A stretch of DNA of 64,000 bases from Desulfuromusa kysingii (GTDB lineage: Bacteria > Desulfobacterota > Desulfuromonadia > Desulfuromonadales > Geopsychrobacteraceae): the NCBI RefSeq assembly GCF_900107645.1, contig NZ_FNQN01000010.1, positions 1-64,000 on the forward strand, given 5' to 3'. Below the pieces are notes generated by a model. The model ran no database searches, was not told the DNA's origin, and saw only the letters and a program-made list of their open reading frames with translations. The position numbers and the translations under genes were made by a program. Numbering within the stretch: position 1 is the first letter of the stretch; every line of letters starts with the position of its first letter. Positions 1 through 8,015 of this stretch are shown here, in pieces.

Positions 1-1081
1 CGTTTGGAAACGAGCCCCGATTCTTCGTCACCTTTCGCAGCGACATATTGACCGACTCAATGGCGTTAGTCGTATAGATCGCCTTGCGGATATCCAGTGG
101 ATACGAAAACAGCGGTGTAATTCGTTCCCAGTTGTTCCGCCATGATTTGCCAATTGTCGGATGGCTACCATTCCATTTTCCCTCGAACACTTCAAGGTGA
201 TATTCAGCTTCTTCGATGGTCGGAGCAGAGTAAATTGCCTTCAGGTCAGCGGCAACTTCCTTGCGCTGCTTCCAGGAAACATAGTTCAGACTGTGCCGCA
301 CCATGTGGACGATACAAAGCTGAACCTGCGTATCCGGGAAAACCGTTTCTATCGCTTCAGGGAATCCTTTCAGGCCATCGACGCAGGCGATGAAGATATC
401 CTTTACGCCCCGATTCTTTAGCTCAGTCACGACCTGCAACCAGAATTTGGCTCCTTCGGTCTCGGCGGTCCACATACCGAGGACCTCTTTCAAGCCATCC
501 ATGTTGACGCCGACGGCCAGATAAACGGCCTTATTAATGACTCGGTTATCCTGTCGCACTTTGACGCGTATGGCATCAAGATAAACAATCGGCCAGACTT
601 CATCCAGCGGTCGGTTTTGCCAGAGGGCTATCTCCTCTTGAACAGCCTTGGTCACCTGAGAGACCAGCGTCGGTGAAATATCGACACCGTACATCTCTTC
701 CAAGTGCGCCTGAATATCGCGAGTGGTCATTCCACGAGCGTAGAGCGCAATGATTTTATCATCGAACCCGGTGAAACGACTTTGACCTTTGGGCAGAATT
801 ACAGGATCAAAGCTGGAATCACGATCACGGGGAACGGCAATATCAAGCTCGCCGAACTCCCCTTTGATCTTCTTCTGGTAACTGCCGTTGCGAGCGTTAC
901 CAGCTTTATTGTTCGAAAGAGCGTTCTTCTCATAACCAAGATGATCGGTCATCTCAGCCTGCATTGCGCGCTCCAGCAGTTGCTTGGTTAGTTGCTTCAG
1001 CAGCCCGGTTTCTCCGATGAGATCTTCAGGATTCTTGTAGTCCTTCATCAGGGTATCGAGCAAGTCTTTCGGTATGGTCAT
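1..1081 (-). CDS. IS256-family transposase, C-terminus beyond window edge
   Basis: The minus strand is open from the ATG at 1081 to the window edge, giving 360 codons of a family usually near 400 residues, so about 40 C-terminal residues lie outside. It catalyses DDE transposition of its own element. I translated it by eye. The expected family landmarks are present: an N-terminal block with MTDHLGYEK, a first catalytic Asp in YLDAIRVKVR, a second in ACVDGLKGFPEAI, and the catalytic Glu in TTNAIESVN close to the edge. No frameshift or stop was seen in the parts read, so the gene may be functional. A terminal-repeat-like sequence lies just upstream of the start. Confidence 0.93.
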   Translation of the reverse strand, partial: MTIPKDLLDTLMKDYKNPEDLIGETGLLKQLTKQLLERAMQAEMTDHLGYEKNALSNNKAGNARNGSYQKKIKGEFGELDIAVPRDRDSSFDPVILPKGQSRFTGFDDKIIALYARGMTTRDIQAHLEEMYGVDISPTLVSQVTKAVQEEIALWQNRPLDEVWPIVYLDAIRVKVRQDNRVINKAVYLAVGVNMDGLKEVLGMWTAETEGAKFWLQVVTELKNRGVKDIFIACVDGLKGFPEAIETVFPDTQVQLCIVHMVRHSLNYVSWKQRKEVAADLKAIYSAPTIEEAEYHLEVFEGKWNGSHPTIGKSWRNNWERITPLFSYPLDIRKAIYTTNAIESVNMSLRKVTKNRGSFPN

Positions 1082-1117
1082 TAGTGCCTCCAGTGGTTAC
1101 GAGTTGTAACCGACTGT

Positions 1118-1147
1118 GACCATTTACACAAAGTTTTTTACACACTC
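1118..1147. repeat. Probable terminal inverted repeat of the IS256 element
   Basis: A 30-bp segment between the transposase start and the CTAG-rich array contains TTTACACAAAG and TTTTTTACACACTC, typical of IS256-family ends. The exact limits are inferred because the partner repeat is not in the window. Confidence 0.55.
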
Positions 1148-1148
1148 T

Positions 1149-1590
1149 AGCTTTCTAGTTAGTGGCCAAAATAGTGGCCAAATCACCTTATCTAACAAAC
1201 GTCTCTACCTAGCCTGCCTAGCTAGCCCCTATCTATCTTCCTTCACTAGGCAAGCTAGACAGCTCAAAATTGAGCCTCCTAGCTAACTAATTAGTTAGTG
1301 GCCAAGCTAGTGGCCAAACCACCTTGTCTAACCAATTTCTCTAACTAGCTTGTCCAGCTAGGGTCTATCTTTCTTCCTTCGCTAGAAAAGCTAGTTAGCT
1401 CTAAGTTAAACCTCCCAACCAACTAATAAGTTAGTGGCCAAAATAGTGGCCATATCACCGCAATCAACTAACGTCTCTAGCTAGCTTGTCTAGCTAGATC
1501 CTACTTGCCCTTCTTCGCTAGGCAAGCTAAGATGCTCCAAGTTGATCTTCCAAGCTAGTGGCCAAGCTAGTGGCCAAATGAGTAGTCTAG
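1149..1590. repeat. Tandem ~136-bp CTAG-rich repeats with paired TAGTGGCC boxes
   Basis: Three degenerate units begin at 1160, 1296 and 1432 (spacing 136 and 136; the third is 124 bp), and a partial fourth starts at 1556. Each opens with two TAGTGGCC boxes 12 bp apart (1160/1172, 1296/1308, 1432/1444, 1556/1568). The units continue with CACC, a GTCTCT-type patch, CTAGCTAG-rich inverted repeats and a CTTCCTTC stretch. Unit length is not a multiple of three and the stretch is not coding. CTAG is normally scarce in bacterial DNA, so this density stands out. The array ends about 60 bp before the Fic gene. Confidence 0.85.
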
Positions 1591-1651
1591 TTGTTTTCTG
1601 CATGCTATGCTCTGTTATCATTAACGATAGCAAAAAAGAAAGGAGTTCATT

Positions 1652-2869
1652 GTGGTCCAAGATGTTCTCTACAACAAAATTCAACAGATGGAGCCAATGT
1701 TCCCTACCTCCAAAGGTGAAGAGCTAAGTGATCTTTCTGTTGAGGTAATACGTCAGTCTGCAGCACTAGGGGAAAGACTGCATCCGGTGACCCGCAGGGG
1801 AGTTGTAGAGCTTGTGCGTACTATGAACAGCTACTACTCCAACCTAATTGAAGGACACAATACTCACCCTGCAGACATTGAACGGGCCATGGCTCGCGAC
1901 TATTCCCATGAGCCCGCAAAGCGCGCACTACAAGTGGAGAGTGTTGCCCATATAGACGTACAACGACTAATCGAACAAAAGCTCGTTGAAAATACGAATG
2001 AAACTATATGCTCCCATGCGTTTTTATGTTGGATTCACCAAGAATTTTATGAGCGTATCCCTGATGAGTTCAGGGAGGTCGAGGCACCCAGTGGAGAAAC
2101 CAAAATAGTTATTCCTGGGAAGTTGCGAGAGGACGAGGTCGAAGTTGGTCGACATATTCCCCCTGCCTCAGGAACACTTGTTTCTTTTTTGAAACGTTTC
2201 GAGGATTGCTACGGAGATATCAAGCTGGGAGAGATACGAAAGGTAATAGCAGCGGCAGCAGCACATCATCGCCTAGCCTGGATTCACCCCTTTCTGGATG
2301 GCAATGGCAGAGTGACGCGGCTTTTTACTCATGCCTATCTAGTCAAAGCACGCATAGATGGGCATGGATTGTGGACTGTGTCGAGGGGGCTTGCACGAAA
2401 CCGAGCTGCCTATATGGAAGCTTTGGCTGGTGCTGACGAACACCGACGTGGCGACTTGGATGGGAGAGGGAATCTGTCCAACAAAGGCCTACTTGATTTC
2501 TGCACATTCTTTCTAAGAACGGCCCTAGACCAGATTACTTTCATGTCAGGACGCTTAGAGCTAGATGGTTTTCTGCGTCGTTTAGATGGGTATGTTGATC
2601 GGCAGGTAAGCTTTGGAGAATTGCAGCTGGAAGCAAAATATTTACTACGCGAAGCTTTTTTCCGTGGAGAAGTCCCAAGGGGTGAGGTTGCGCGCATTAC
2701 TGGCAAACCCGACCGAACTGCACGTCGTATTCTCAAAGATTTACTTGAAAAGAAGCTCCTAACTTCGGATTCGGAAAGAGCTCCTGTTCGTTTAGCATTC
2801 CCAACCAAAGTCGCTGGATACTATTTTCCGCAACTCTATCCAGAGGGGGTGGAGATGACGGAAGCATAA
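1652..2869 (+). CDS. Fic-family protein with N-terminal inhibitory motif and C-terminal winged helix
   Basis: This 405-residue protein carries the Fic active-site loop HPFLDGNGR at about residues 212-220, the signature of enzymes that transfer AMP or related groups to target proteins. An S-N-L-I-E-G sequence at about 63-68 fits the (S/T)xxxE(G/N) auto-inhibitory helix of class II Fic proteins, where the Glu blocks ATP positioning. The last 70 residues (GEVARITGKPDRTARRIL) look like a winged helix-turn-helix. The start is a GTG preceded by AAAGGAG with 6-nt spacing. It sits alone between a repeat array and an attachment site, with no separate antitoxin gene. The cellular target cannot be told from sequence. 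Confidence 0.9.
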   Translation: MVQDVLYNKIQQMEPMFPTSKGEELSDLSVEVIRQSAALGERLHPVTRRGVVELVRTMNSYYSNLIEGHNTHPADIERAMARDYSHEPAKRALQVESVAHIDVQRLIEQKLVENTNETICSHAFLCWIHQEFYERIPDEFREVEAPSGETKIVIPGKLREDEVEVGRHIPPASGTLVSFLKRFEDCYGDIKLGEIRKVIAAAAAHHRLAWIHPFLDGNGRVTRLFTHAYLVKARIDGHGLWTVSRGLARNRAAYMEALAGADEHRRGDLDGRGNLSNKGLLDFCTFFLRTALDQITFMSGRLELDGFLRRLDGYVDRQVSFGELQLEAKYLLREAFFRGEVPRGEVARITGKPDRTARRILKDLLEKKLLTSDSERAPVRLAFPTKVAGYYFPQLYPEGVEMTEA

Positions 2870-3033
2870 CCCTCTAGATGACAAGCGATACAAACCGAAA
2901 GTATCTAGTCGAAGGAAGTTCTTACCTTGCTAGGGATTCCATAGCTAAGGTACTTTCTTGGGGAGGGGCCAGCCATCTTGGTTTCCGTTGATCCGAACGT
3001 GAACTAAACGTGAATCTGACCAGCCATAAGAAT

Positions 3034-3061
3034 GGGGAGCAGAACCAAAACCCTGCTCCCC
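3034..3061. terminator. GC-rich hairpin downstream of the Fic gene
   Basis: A perfect 9-bp stem (GGGGAGCAG / CTGCTCCCC) encloses a 10-nt loop about 165 bp after the Fic stop. It lacks a clear T-run on either strand, so its role as a terminator is uncertain. Apart from this hairpin I see nothing between 2870 and 3134. Confidence 0.4.
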
Positions 3062-3134
3062 GAAAAAACATTAAATGCCAACAAAACCTAATAGCAACTA
3101 ACTACAACTACTACATTGTCTCCATCTTCCAGTT

Positions 3135-3180
3135 ACTGAAAATCCTCGTGTCGGCAGTTCGATTCTGTCTCTGGGCACCA
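3135..3180 (+). other. 3' fragment of tRNA-Phe(GAA): probable attachment site of an integrated element
   Basis: These 46 nt match the 3' part of a tRNA-Phe gene. They start in the anticodon loop (ACTGAAAATCCTC, containing GAA), run through the variable loop and the T arm (GGCAG-TTCGATT-CTGTC), and end with the 3' acceptor strand TCTGGGC, A and CCA. The 5' half (acceptor GCCCAGA, D arm, first half of the anticodon stem) is absent upstream; the sequence before ACTG is unrelated. This is the usual outcome when an element integrates at a tRNA 3' end and leaves a partial duplicate at its far side. It marks 1-3180 as island DNA whose other end, integrase and intact tRNA-Phe would lie to the left. 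Confidence 0.85.
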
Positions 3181-3190
3181 GAGAATTCAA

Positions 3191-3223
3191 GGGGTTACAC
3201 TTTATTGTGTGACCCCTTTTTTT
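3191..3223 (+). terminator. Rho-independent terminator after the tRNA-Phe fragment
   Basis: A 10-bp stem GGGGTTACAC / GTGTGACCCC (one G-T wobble) with a TTTATT loop is followed directly by seven T. It starts 10 nt after the tRNA CCA and is probably the original terminator of the intact tRNA-Phe gene before the element integrated. Confidence 0.85.
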
Positions 3224-3415
3224 CGCTTTGCTAAACCGACCAACCTCACCGGGACATTTTAGTGGTGTCGTTCTGATCATCGTGATCAACTCTCACCTTG
3301 ATAGCAGATACCGATATTTCCCTTTGTAGCTAAGTTATTAAACGACTTGCTCTCTGACACGGAGATGATATTTTTTGACTTGGTGGCTTGGATGATCCTG
3401 TGGTAGGAAAAGATC

Positions 3416-4036
3416 ATGATCAGCTTCTTGGCCATTGGTACCATTCTTGGATTATCTGCAGGGTTCGCTCCGGGGCCATTGCTGGCACTGGTTATCTCTG
3501 AAAGCCTCCACCACAATATTCGCTCTGGCGTTAAAGTTGCCCTGTCACCCATAGTGACCGATCTGCCCATTATTTTGGTTGCATTCTTTGTTTTTGCAAA
3601 ATTATCCGATTTCAATGCTGCGTTGGGAGCTATTTCTCTGGGAGGCGGGTTTTTTCTCTTGTTGACCGGTTACCAGAGCTTAAAAATGGCAGATATCAAC
3701 TTGGAGACAACAAACACGCGGCCAACGTCTCTTGCCAAAGGGATCTTGACTAACCTTTTGAGTCCGCATCCTTACCTGTTCTGGCTTACTGTTGGCGCGC
3801 CAACAATGGTTTCAGCTGTCAACCAGCAGCCGCTTGCAGGGGCTGCTTTTCTCGGTGGTTTTTATGTGTGTCTTGTTGGCTCTAAAGTGATCGTTGCGAT
3901 CCTTACCGGAAAATCAAAAACCTTCCTGACAGGAAACAGTTATCGCGCTATCATTCGTTGTCTTGGTTTCGTTATCATCATTCTGGCAGGAAAGCTGTTT
4001 TATGATGGTCTGAAACTGTTACAAATTCTAGCCTAA
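3416..4036 (+). CDS. LysE/RhtB-family exporter
   Basis: The 206-residue protein is almost wholly hydrophobic with about six predicted membrane segments. It begins with the small-residue motif GFAPGPLLALV that marks the LysE/RhtB amino-acid exporter superfamily (usual length about 200-210). These inner-membrane carriers export amino acids or related small molecules by proton exchange; the substrate cannot be assigned. AGGAAAAGATC precedes the ATG. The thioesterase gene follows after 21 bp, so the two may be co-transcribed. This is the first chromosomal gene right of the tRNA-Phe attachment site. Confidence 0.85.
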   Translation: MISFLAIGTILGLSAGFAPGPLLALVISESLHHNIRSGVKVALSPIVTDLPIILVAFFVFAKLSDFNAALGAISLGGGFFLLLTGYQSLKMADINLETTNTRPTSLAKGILTNLLSPHPYLFWLTVGAPTMVSAVNQQPLAGAAFLGGFYVCLVGSKVIVAILTGKSKTFLTGNSYRAIIRCLGFVIIILAGKLFYDGLKLLQILA

Positions 4037-4057
4037 AACCGACTTACAGAGGACACA

Positions 4058-4561
4058 ATGAACCATAAAATTACTAAATCTCAACATATTTCCAAGCAGT
4101 GCCTGGTGTGCGGAACCGAGAATCAATTCGGGTTGAAAACACGTTTTTTTGAAACCGATGAGAAGGAGGTCATCGCTCTGTTCACACCACGGAACGAACA
4201 TCAAAGTTATCCCGGTATTGCCCATGGCGGCGTGTCAGCGGCTCTACTGGACGAAGTGATTGGCAGGGCGATCATGGCACATTATGATCAGGATACTTTC
4301 GGTGTCACCATCGATTTGCAAGTCAAATATAAAAAGCCCGTTCCCCTTGGAGTTGAATTAAAGGTGATTGGCCGTGTCACTAACGACCGGGGACGCTTGT
4401 ATGAAGGGACCGGAGAGCTCTATTTACCTGACGGCACCGTTGCCGTTCTGGCACAGGGAAAATACATGAAAAGGACCTTACAGCAAATCACCGATAGTAA
4501 TTTTATTGAAGAAGAATGGTTTTCTCCCGAAGGTGAACTTCCAGATGAGATAGAACTGTAA
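4058..4561 (+). CDS. PaaI-type hotdog-fold thioesterase
   Basis: This 167-residue single hotdog domain would hydrolyse acyl-CoA or related thioesters. The family motif GIAHGGVSAALLDE, with HGG at 56-58 and the acidic residue at 65, is intact. The N-terminus has CLVCGTENQFGLK (Cys 15 and 18), a short Cys-pair segment common in one PaaI-like subgroup. The C-terminal about 25 residues are acidic and lie outside the fold. It follows the LysE-type gene by 21 bp. The substrate is unknown; a role in clearing dead-end acyl-CoAs is possible but not shown. Confidence 0.85.
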   Translation: MNHKITKSQHISKQCLVCGTENQFGLKTRFFETDEKEVIALFTPRNEHQSYPGIAHGGVSAALLDEVIGRAIMAHYDQDTFGVTIDLQVKYKKPVPLGVELKVIGRVTNDRGRLYEGTGELYLPDGTVAVLAQGKYMKRTLQQITDSNFIEEEWFSPEGELPDEIEL

Positions 4562-4575
4562 GGGGGGATGAGTAA

Positions 4576-4606
4576 GTGTAAGGAGATACGCCGTATCCCC
4601 TTACAC
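4576..4606. terminator. Long hairpin between convergent genes
   Basis: An inverted repeat of about 14 bp with one mismatch (GTGTAAGG-A-GATAC / GTATC-C-CCTTACAC) and a 3-nt loop sits just after the thioesterase stop. There is no T-run on either side. It may end transcription in both directions or protect mRNA ends. The rest of 4607-4746 shows nothing. Confidence 0.45.
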
Positions 4607-4746
4607 AGCGCCAAAATAACCATTTGGGAGGATTTTTTTGGCGAACGGTAATGTATCGCAACTTTCATATATTTGCAATCAGCGATTATTTAAATACAGA
4701 ATCAACAGACAAAACAACTGTTATCAGGACGTTCACTTGTTCCGGC

Positions 4747-5022
4747 TTATGGCAACACTTTATTCCAGCGATCAATCGTCTGTTGCTCGAAGAGACCTGC
4801 CTGGGCATAAGGATCCCCGGCAGCAAACGTTTCAGCTTCCCCCTTATCTGCTAAGTCAACGATGACAACAGAACCACACATCTCTTCGTTTTCATCCAAA
4901 AGAGCTCCAGCAGCAAAAAGTCTGTCACCAAATCCTTTCAAGTATTCCACATGGGCAGGACGATTTTCCAAACGTACAGGTAAATGACCTTTTTTATCGA
5001 CACTACGTACAACAAAAAGCAT
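4747..5022 (-). CDS. YciI-like family protein
   Basis: A 91-residue protein of the YciI/dimeric alpha-beta barrel family. The first residues MLFVVRSVDKKGHLPVRLENRPAHVEYL match the family pattern with the conserved His, and SVVIVDLADKGEAETFAAGDPYAQAGLF is the typical second half. The reading frame extends 16 codons further up, but the ATG at 5022 has GGAGA nine bases upstream and fits the family length. Members are small cytoplasmic proteins, some acting as dehalogenase- or muconolactone-isomerase-like enzymes; the function here is unknown. It lies just downstream of the response regulator on the same strand, with 57 bp between. Confidence 0.8.
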   Translation of the reverse strand: MLFVVRSVDKKGHLPVRLENRPAHVEYLKGFGDRLFAAGALLDENEEMCGSVVIVDLADKGEAETFAAGDPYAQAGLFEQQTIDRWNKVLP

Positions 5023-5079
5023 GACAGATATTCTCCATTGAAAATAAGTTAACGTATTGATGATCTTCAAATAATCTTT

Positions 5080-6426
5080 TCAGGATGATTTTATCCCATA
5101 CTGCTTCATTTTTTCCCACAGATTTTTACGACTGATCCCAAGGATCTCTGCTGCCGCCGTACGATTGCCACTGGTCTTTTTCAAGGCGCGGCGAATACAT
5201 AGCTTTTCTGCGACAGCGACAGCTGCCGCAAGGTTGATCTCTCCGGTTTCCGTCGATTGCCCTTCGCCTCCACGAATTTCAACGGGTAAATCCCAGAGCT
5301 GAATGTGAGGAGCTGGAGCCAGTACCGTTAAACGCTCCAGAATATTTTTCAGTTCGCGGACGTTTCCAGGGAAGGGATAGCCATTTAATGCTGCAGCAGC
5401 TTCAGTGGAAAGGGTGAACGTCAAGCCTCGTTCCCGCCCAAACTGTTGCAGAAAATAACGACTCAATGCAGGGATATCTTCGCGTCTGTCCCGTAACGAT
5501 GGCACTGTAACGGGAATCACTTGCAGGCGATAATAGAGGTCTTCCCGAAAGGTCCCTTTTTTGATTTCTTCGCTCAAATTTCTAGCGGTGGCACAGAGAA
5601 CCCGAACATTAATCGGAATCGGTGCGTTGCCCCCAACCCGCTCAATCTCTTGCTCTTGTAGCACGCGTAATAATTTCACCTGCAAATTAAGAGGCATTTC
5701 GCCGATTTCATCGAGGAGGATCGTCCCCTGATCGGCCAATTCAAACTTACCCAGCGTTGTTTGCTCCGCGCCAGTGAAGGCCCCTTTTTCATGTCCGAAC
5801 AGCTCTGATTCCAGCAGTTCTCCCGGAATCGCCGCACAGTTGACTCGAATATAAGGTTTATCAGCACGACGACTTTCGTAGTGAATAGCGGCAGCGACCA
5901 GTTCTTTTCCGGTGCCGCTTTCTCCTTGAATCAAAGCCGTGGAATCCGTTTGCGTGATCTGGCTGATCAGATTGAGTAACTGCTGCATCGGCGCACTGGA
6001 TCCGATCAATGGTTGCCGTTGACCACAACAATTCTCCAGAGAAACACAACGGATCTTGATGGCCTGAATATTCAACAACCGTTGCACCCGGAAGGTGAGA
6101 TCATCCAGATCAAAAGGCTTCAGAATGTAATCTGCCGCGCCTTGCTTCAAACAATTGACGGCACTTTCGGTATTGCCGTAGGCCGTCATCAGGACAACTT
6201 CTGTTCGCGGAGCACATTGTTTCACTTCTAAAAGCAGCTTTTCGCCATCCAAACCCGGCATGCGGATATCGGACAGAACCAGATCGTAACTCCCCTTCTG
6301 GATGCACTCTAAAGCATCAGTCCCATTTGTCGCCGCATCGACATGCCAGCCTTGATGGCGGAGATGGTCCACCACGGTGATCCGCATGATTTCTTCATCT
6401 TCCGCGACCAGAATTCGGGTGTTCAT
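5080..6426 (-). CDS. Sigma-54-dependent response regulator (NtrC family)
   Basis: A 448-residue activator in the standard order. A receiver domain (1-120) has the phosphoacceptor Asp53 in LSDIRMPG and Lys103 in LKPF. The AAA+ domain (about 140-375) has Walker A GESGTGKE (168-175), the sigma-54 contact loop GAFTGA (215-220) and Walker B ILLDEIGEM. A Fis-type helix-turn-helix (NRTAAAEILGISRKNLWEKMK) ends the protein. The start overlaps the kinase stop by 4 nt, so kinase and regulator are co-translated. Phosphorylated, it should drive RNA polymerase-sigma-54 at promoters such as the one at 8119-8133 facing the cytochrome operon. Confidence 0.95.
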   Translation of the reverse strand: MNTRILVAEDEEIMRITVVDHLRHQGWHVDAATNGTDALECIQKGSYDLVLSDIRMPGLDGEKLLLEVKQCAPRTEVVLMTAYGNTESAVNCLKQGAADYILKPFDLDDLTFRVQRLLNIQAIKIRCVSLENCCGQRQPLIGSSAPMQQLLNLISQITQTDSTALIQGESGTGKELVAAAIHYESRRADKPYIRVNCAAIPGELLESELFGHEKGAFTGAEQTTLGKFELADQGTILLDEIGEMPLNLQVKLLRVLQEQEIERVGGNAPIPINVRVLCATARNLSEEIKKGTFREDLYYRLQVIPVTVPSLRDRREDIPALSRYFLQQFGRERGLTFTLSTEAAAALNGYPFPGNVRELKNILERLTVLAPAPHIQLWDLPVEIRGGEGQSTETGEINLAAAVAVAEKLCIRRALKKTSGNRTAAAEILGISRKNLWEKMKQYGIKSS

Positions 6427-7976
6427 TCATCCCCCTTCAACAAAGAATGCCCTGCTACAGGAATCTGCAAAGTAAAGCAGGCGCCACCGGCGGGTCTGTT
6501 TTTTACTGCTATCGAGCCACCCAACTGGTTGATTAAAGCCGCGGAGACCGAGAGTCCAAGACCCGTTCCATCGCCAACCTGCTTGGTCGTAAAAAAGGGC
6601 TCAAAAATTTTATCCAGATACTCTGGCTTGATCCCTGGTCCCGTGTCGGACAGTTCGATAAAAATCTTCTCGTCATCCAAGTGACTGCTGACCCTTATTT
6701 CCCCTTCGTGCGCACCAATCGCCTGGACAGCGTTTCCGGCGAGATTCATAATGACTTGTCGTAACGATTCTATCCCTGTTGTCACCAGCTGATTGATGCC
6801 AAGATCCAGGTTGGTTTGAATATTTTTGTGCCCGACACAAGATAACTCCAGACAATCGCGGATAACTTGATCCACATCACCTTTACTGACCTCCAGAGGC
6901 TCTTTTCTGCCAATATTTAATAGTTTCTGAACGATCCCTTTGATTTTTTCCGTTCCCTGACCGAGCATTGCCATATAGCGAACTTGCAATTCGGGCCGAT
7001 CCATATTCCGCTGCATGGTCTGGATACAATTCTGCATCCCCCCTAAGGGGTTGTTAATTTCATGTGCAATACCGGCAACCAAGCGTCCAAGTGCTGCCTG
7101 TTTTTCGCTTTGGAAAACCTGCTCACGACTGACATCAAGGTCCTTCTGCGACGTTTCTAGACGGTTGCACAGTCGCTGGAAGTGCTGACTTAGCACCCCG
7201 ATCTCATCATTGCGCTCAGCCACAGTAGGAAAGGATTGCTGCGGATATCCATCCATCGCTGCGGCAAGCAGTGACAATCGCTTAGCAACCAGAAAATTAA
7301 ACAACAGGTAGATACTCAACGAGACGATGACAATGGTCGCTAGGGCAATCCAAAGTAACATCCGGTTATTCCCCTTAATTTCTGCGTATGCCCAATCCAT
7401 TGGCACGGTAACATTCATCCCTCCACGGATATCCCCGAGGGCGTAACCCTGTTGATCATGGCAGACCAGACATTGGGAATCGACGATCAATGGTGCCATA
7501 TAGCGGAGTCTGTAGCTTCCCCCAAGCTGCTCAATTTCTACGGCTTCAGGGAGCCCCTGTGCAAATTTAAGTAAGCTACGGCGTTCAAAAGCATCGGGAG
7601 CATTTACCGGGTTCATTGGTTGTAAGCTGGTCACATTAAACTGTCCCATCCCCTCTTTCGCTGCATACAAGGAGAGTTCCCGGGTCACCATCGCCGGGTT
7701 GCGCTTCACCAGCCAGTGCCCCTGATCATCTTGAATTTCGCCATCCTCAAGAAAGGGATTACTTTCAACGCCAGAAGTCTTAACCAGAAAGAGGCCATTG
7801 TGATCGGAGACCCATTGGCGCGTCAGACGGATCTGGTTGAAAAGCATTTTGGCTTGCCGGGTGGCTTGTTGGACAACGAGCTCTTCCTGGAAGCTGGATG
7901 TGCGATAGAACGTGATCCCGTAAGAGATACAGATCACCAGACTGATCAACAGGATAAGCTTGGTTTTTAACTGCAT
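6423..7976 (-). CDS. Membrane sensor histidine kinase with haem-binding (DUF3365-type) periplasmic domain
   Basis: A 517-residue kinase: membrane segment at about 5-24; periplasmic region 25-205 ending in the haem-attachment motif CLVCH (169-173) followed by GDIRGGMNV, as in DUF3365/Tll0287-like domains; a second membrane segment at about 207-230; HAMP; a HisKA domain with the phospho-acceptor His305 in AGIAHEINNP; and a HATPase with DTGPGI and GTGLGLSVS. The reading frame extends to 8045, but I chose the ATG at 7976: the membrane anchor then sits at the N-terminus as expected and the gene does not overrun the palindromes at 8016-8065. It probably senses redox state or a haem ligand and phosphorylates the regulator encoded downstream. 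Confidence 0.92.
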   Translation of the reverse strand: MQLKTKLILLISLVICISYGITFYRTSSFQEELVVQQATRQAKMLFNQIRLTRQWVSDHNGLFLVKTSGVESNPFLEDGEIQDDQGHWLVKRNPAMVTRELSLYAAKEGMGQFNVTSLQPMNPVNAPDAFERRSLLKFAQGLPEAVEIEQLGGSYRLRYMAPLIVDSQCLVCHDQQGYALGDIRGGMNVTVPMDWAYAEIKGNNRMLLWIALATIVIVSLSIYLLFNFLVAKRLSLLAAAMDGYPQQSFPTVAERNDEIGVLSQHFQRLCNRLETSQKDLDVSREQVFQSEKQAALGRLVAGIAHEINNPLGGMQNCIQTMQRNMDRPELQVRYMAMLGQGTEKIKGIVQKLLNIGRKEPLEVSKGDVDQVIRDCLELSCVGHKNIQTNLDLGINQLVTTGIESLRQVIMNLAGNAVQAIGAHEGEIRVSSHLDDEKIFIELSDTGPGIKPEYLDKIFEPFFTTKQVGDGTGLGLSVSAALINQLGGSIAVKNRPAGGACFTLQIPVAGHSLLKGDE

Positions 7977-8015
7977 AGAAAAGAGACCCCCTTGATCGTG
8001 AGAGGAGCAACCGCT

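Larger units (their letters stand above)
1..1147 (-). mobile_element. IS256-family insertion sequence, partial
   Basis: The element comprises the transposase gene plus about 66 bp of leader ending near 1147. The sequence read inward from 1147 starts with a GAGTGTGTAAAAAACTTTGTG-like run, which resembles IS256-family ends. To the right of 1147 the DNA becomes CTAG-rich repeat sequence (TAGCTTTCTAGT, then TAGTGGCC) resembling the end of a repeat unit, which suggests the insertion landed inside that array. The other terminus and any target duplication are outside the window. Confidence 0.8.

Noticed and set aside
1149-1590. CRISPR array
   Set aside because: Repeat units are 124-136 bp, degenerate and rich in CTAG; there are no short identical repeats with unique spacers and no cas genes.
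3010-3234. 74-codon plus-strand ORF between the Fic gene and the tRNA-Phe fragment
   Set aside because: It has no ribosome-binding site, runs through the tRNA fragment and its terminator, and its composition is not protein-like.
3098-3289. Minus-strand ORF of 63 codons containing RDRIELPTRGFSVT
   Set aside because: It is the antisense of the tRNA-Phe fragment; this peptide is a well-known false translation of tRNA-Phe genes.
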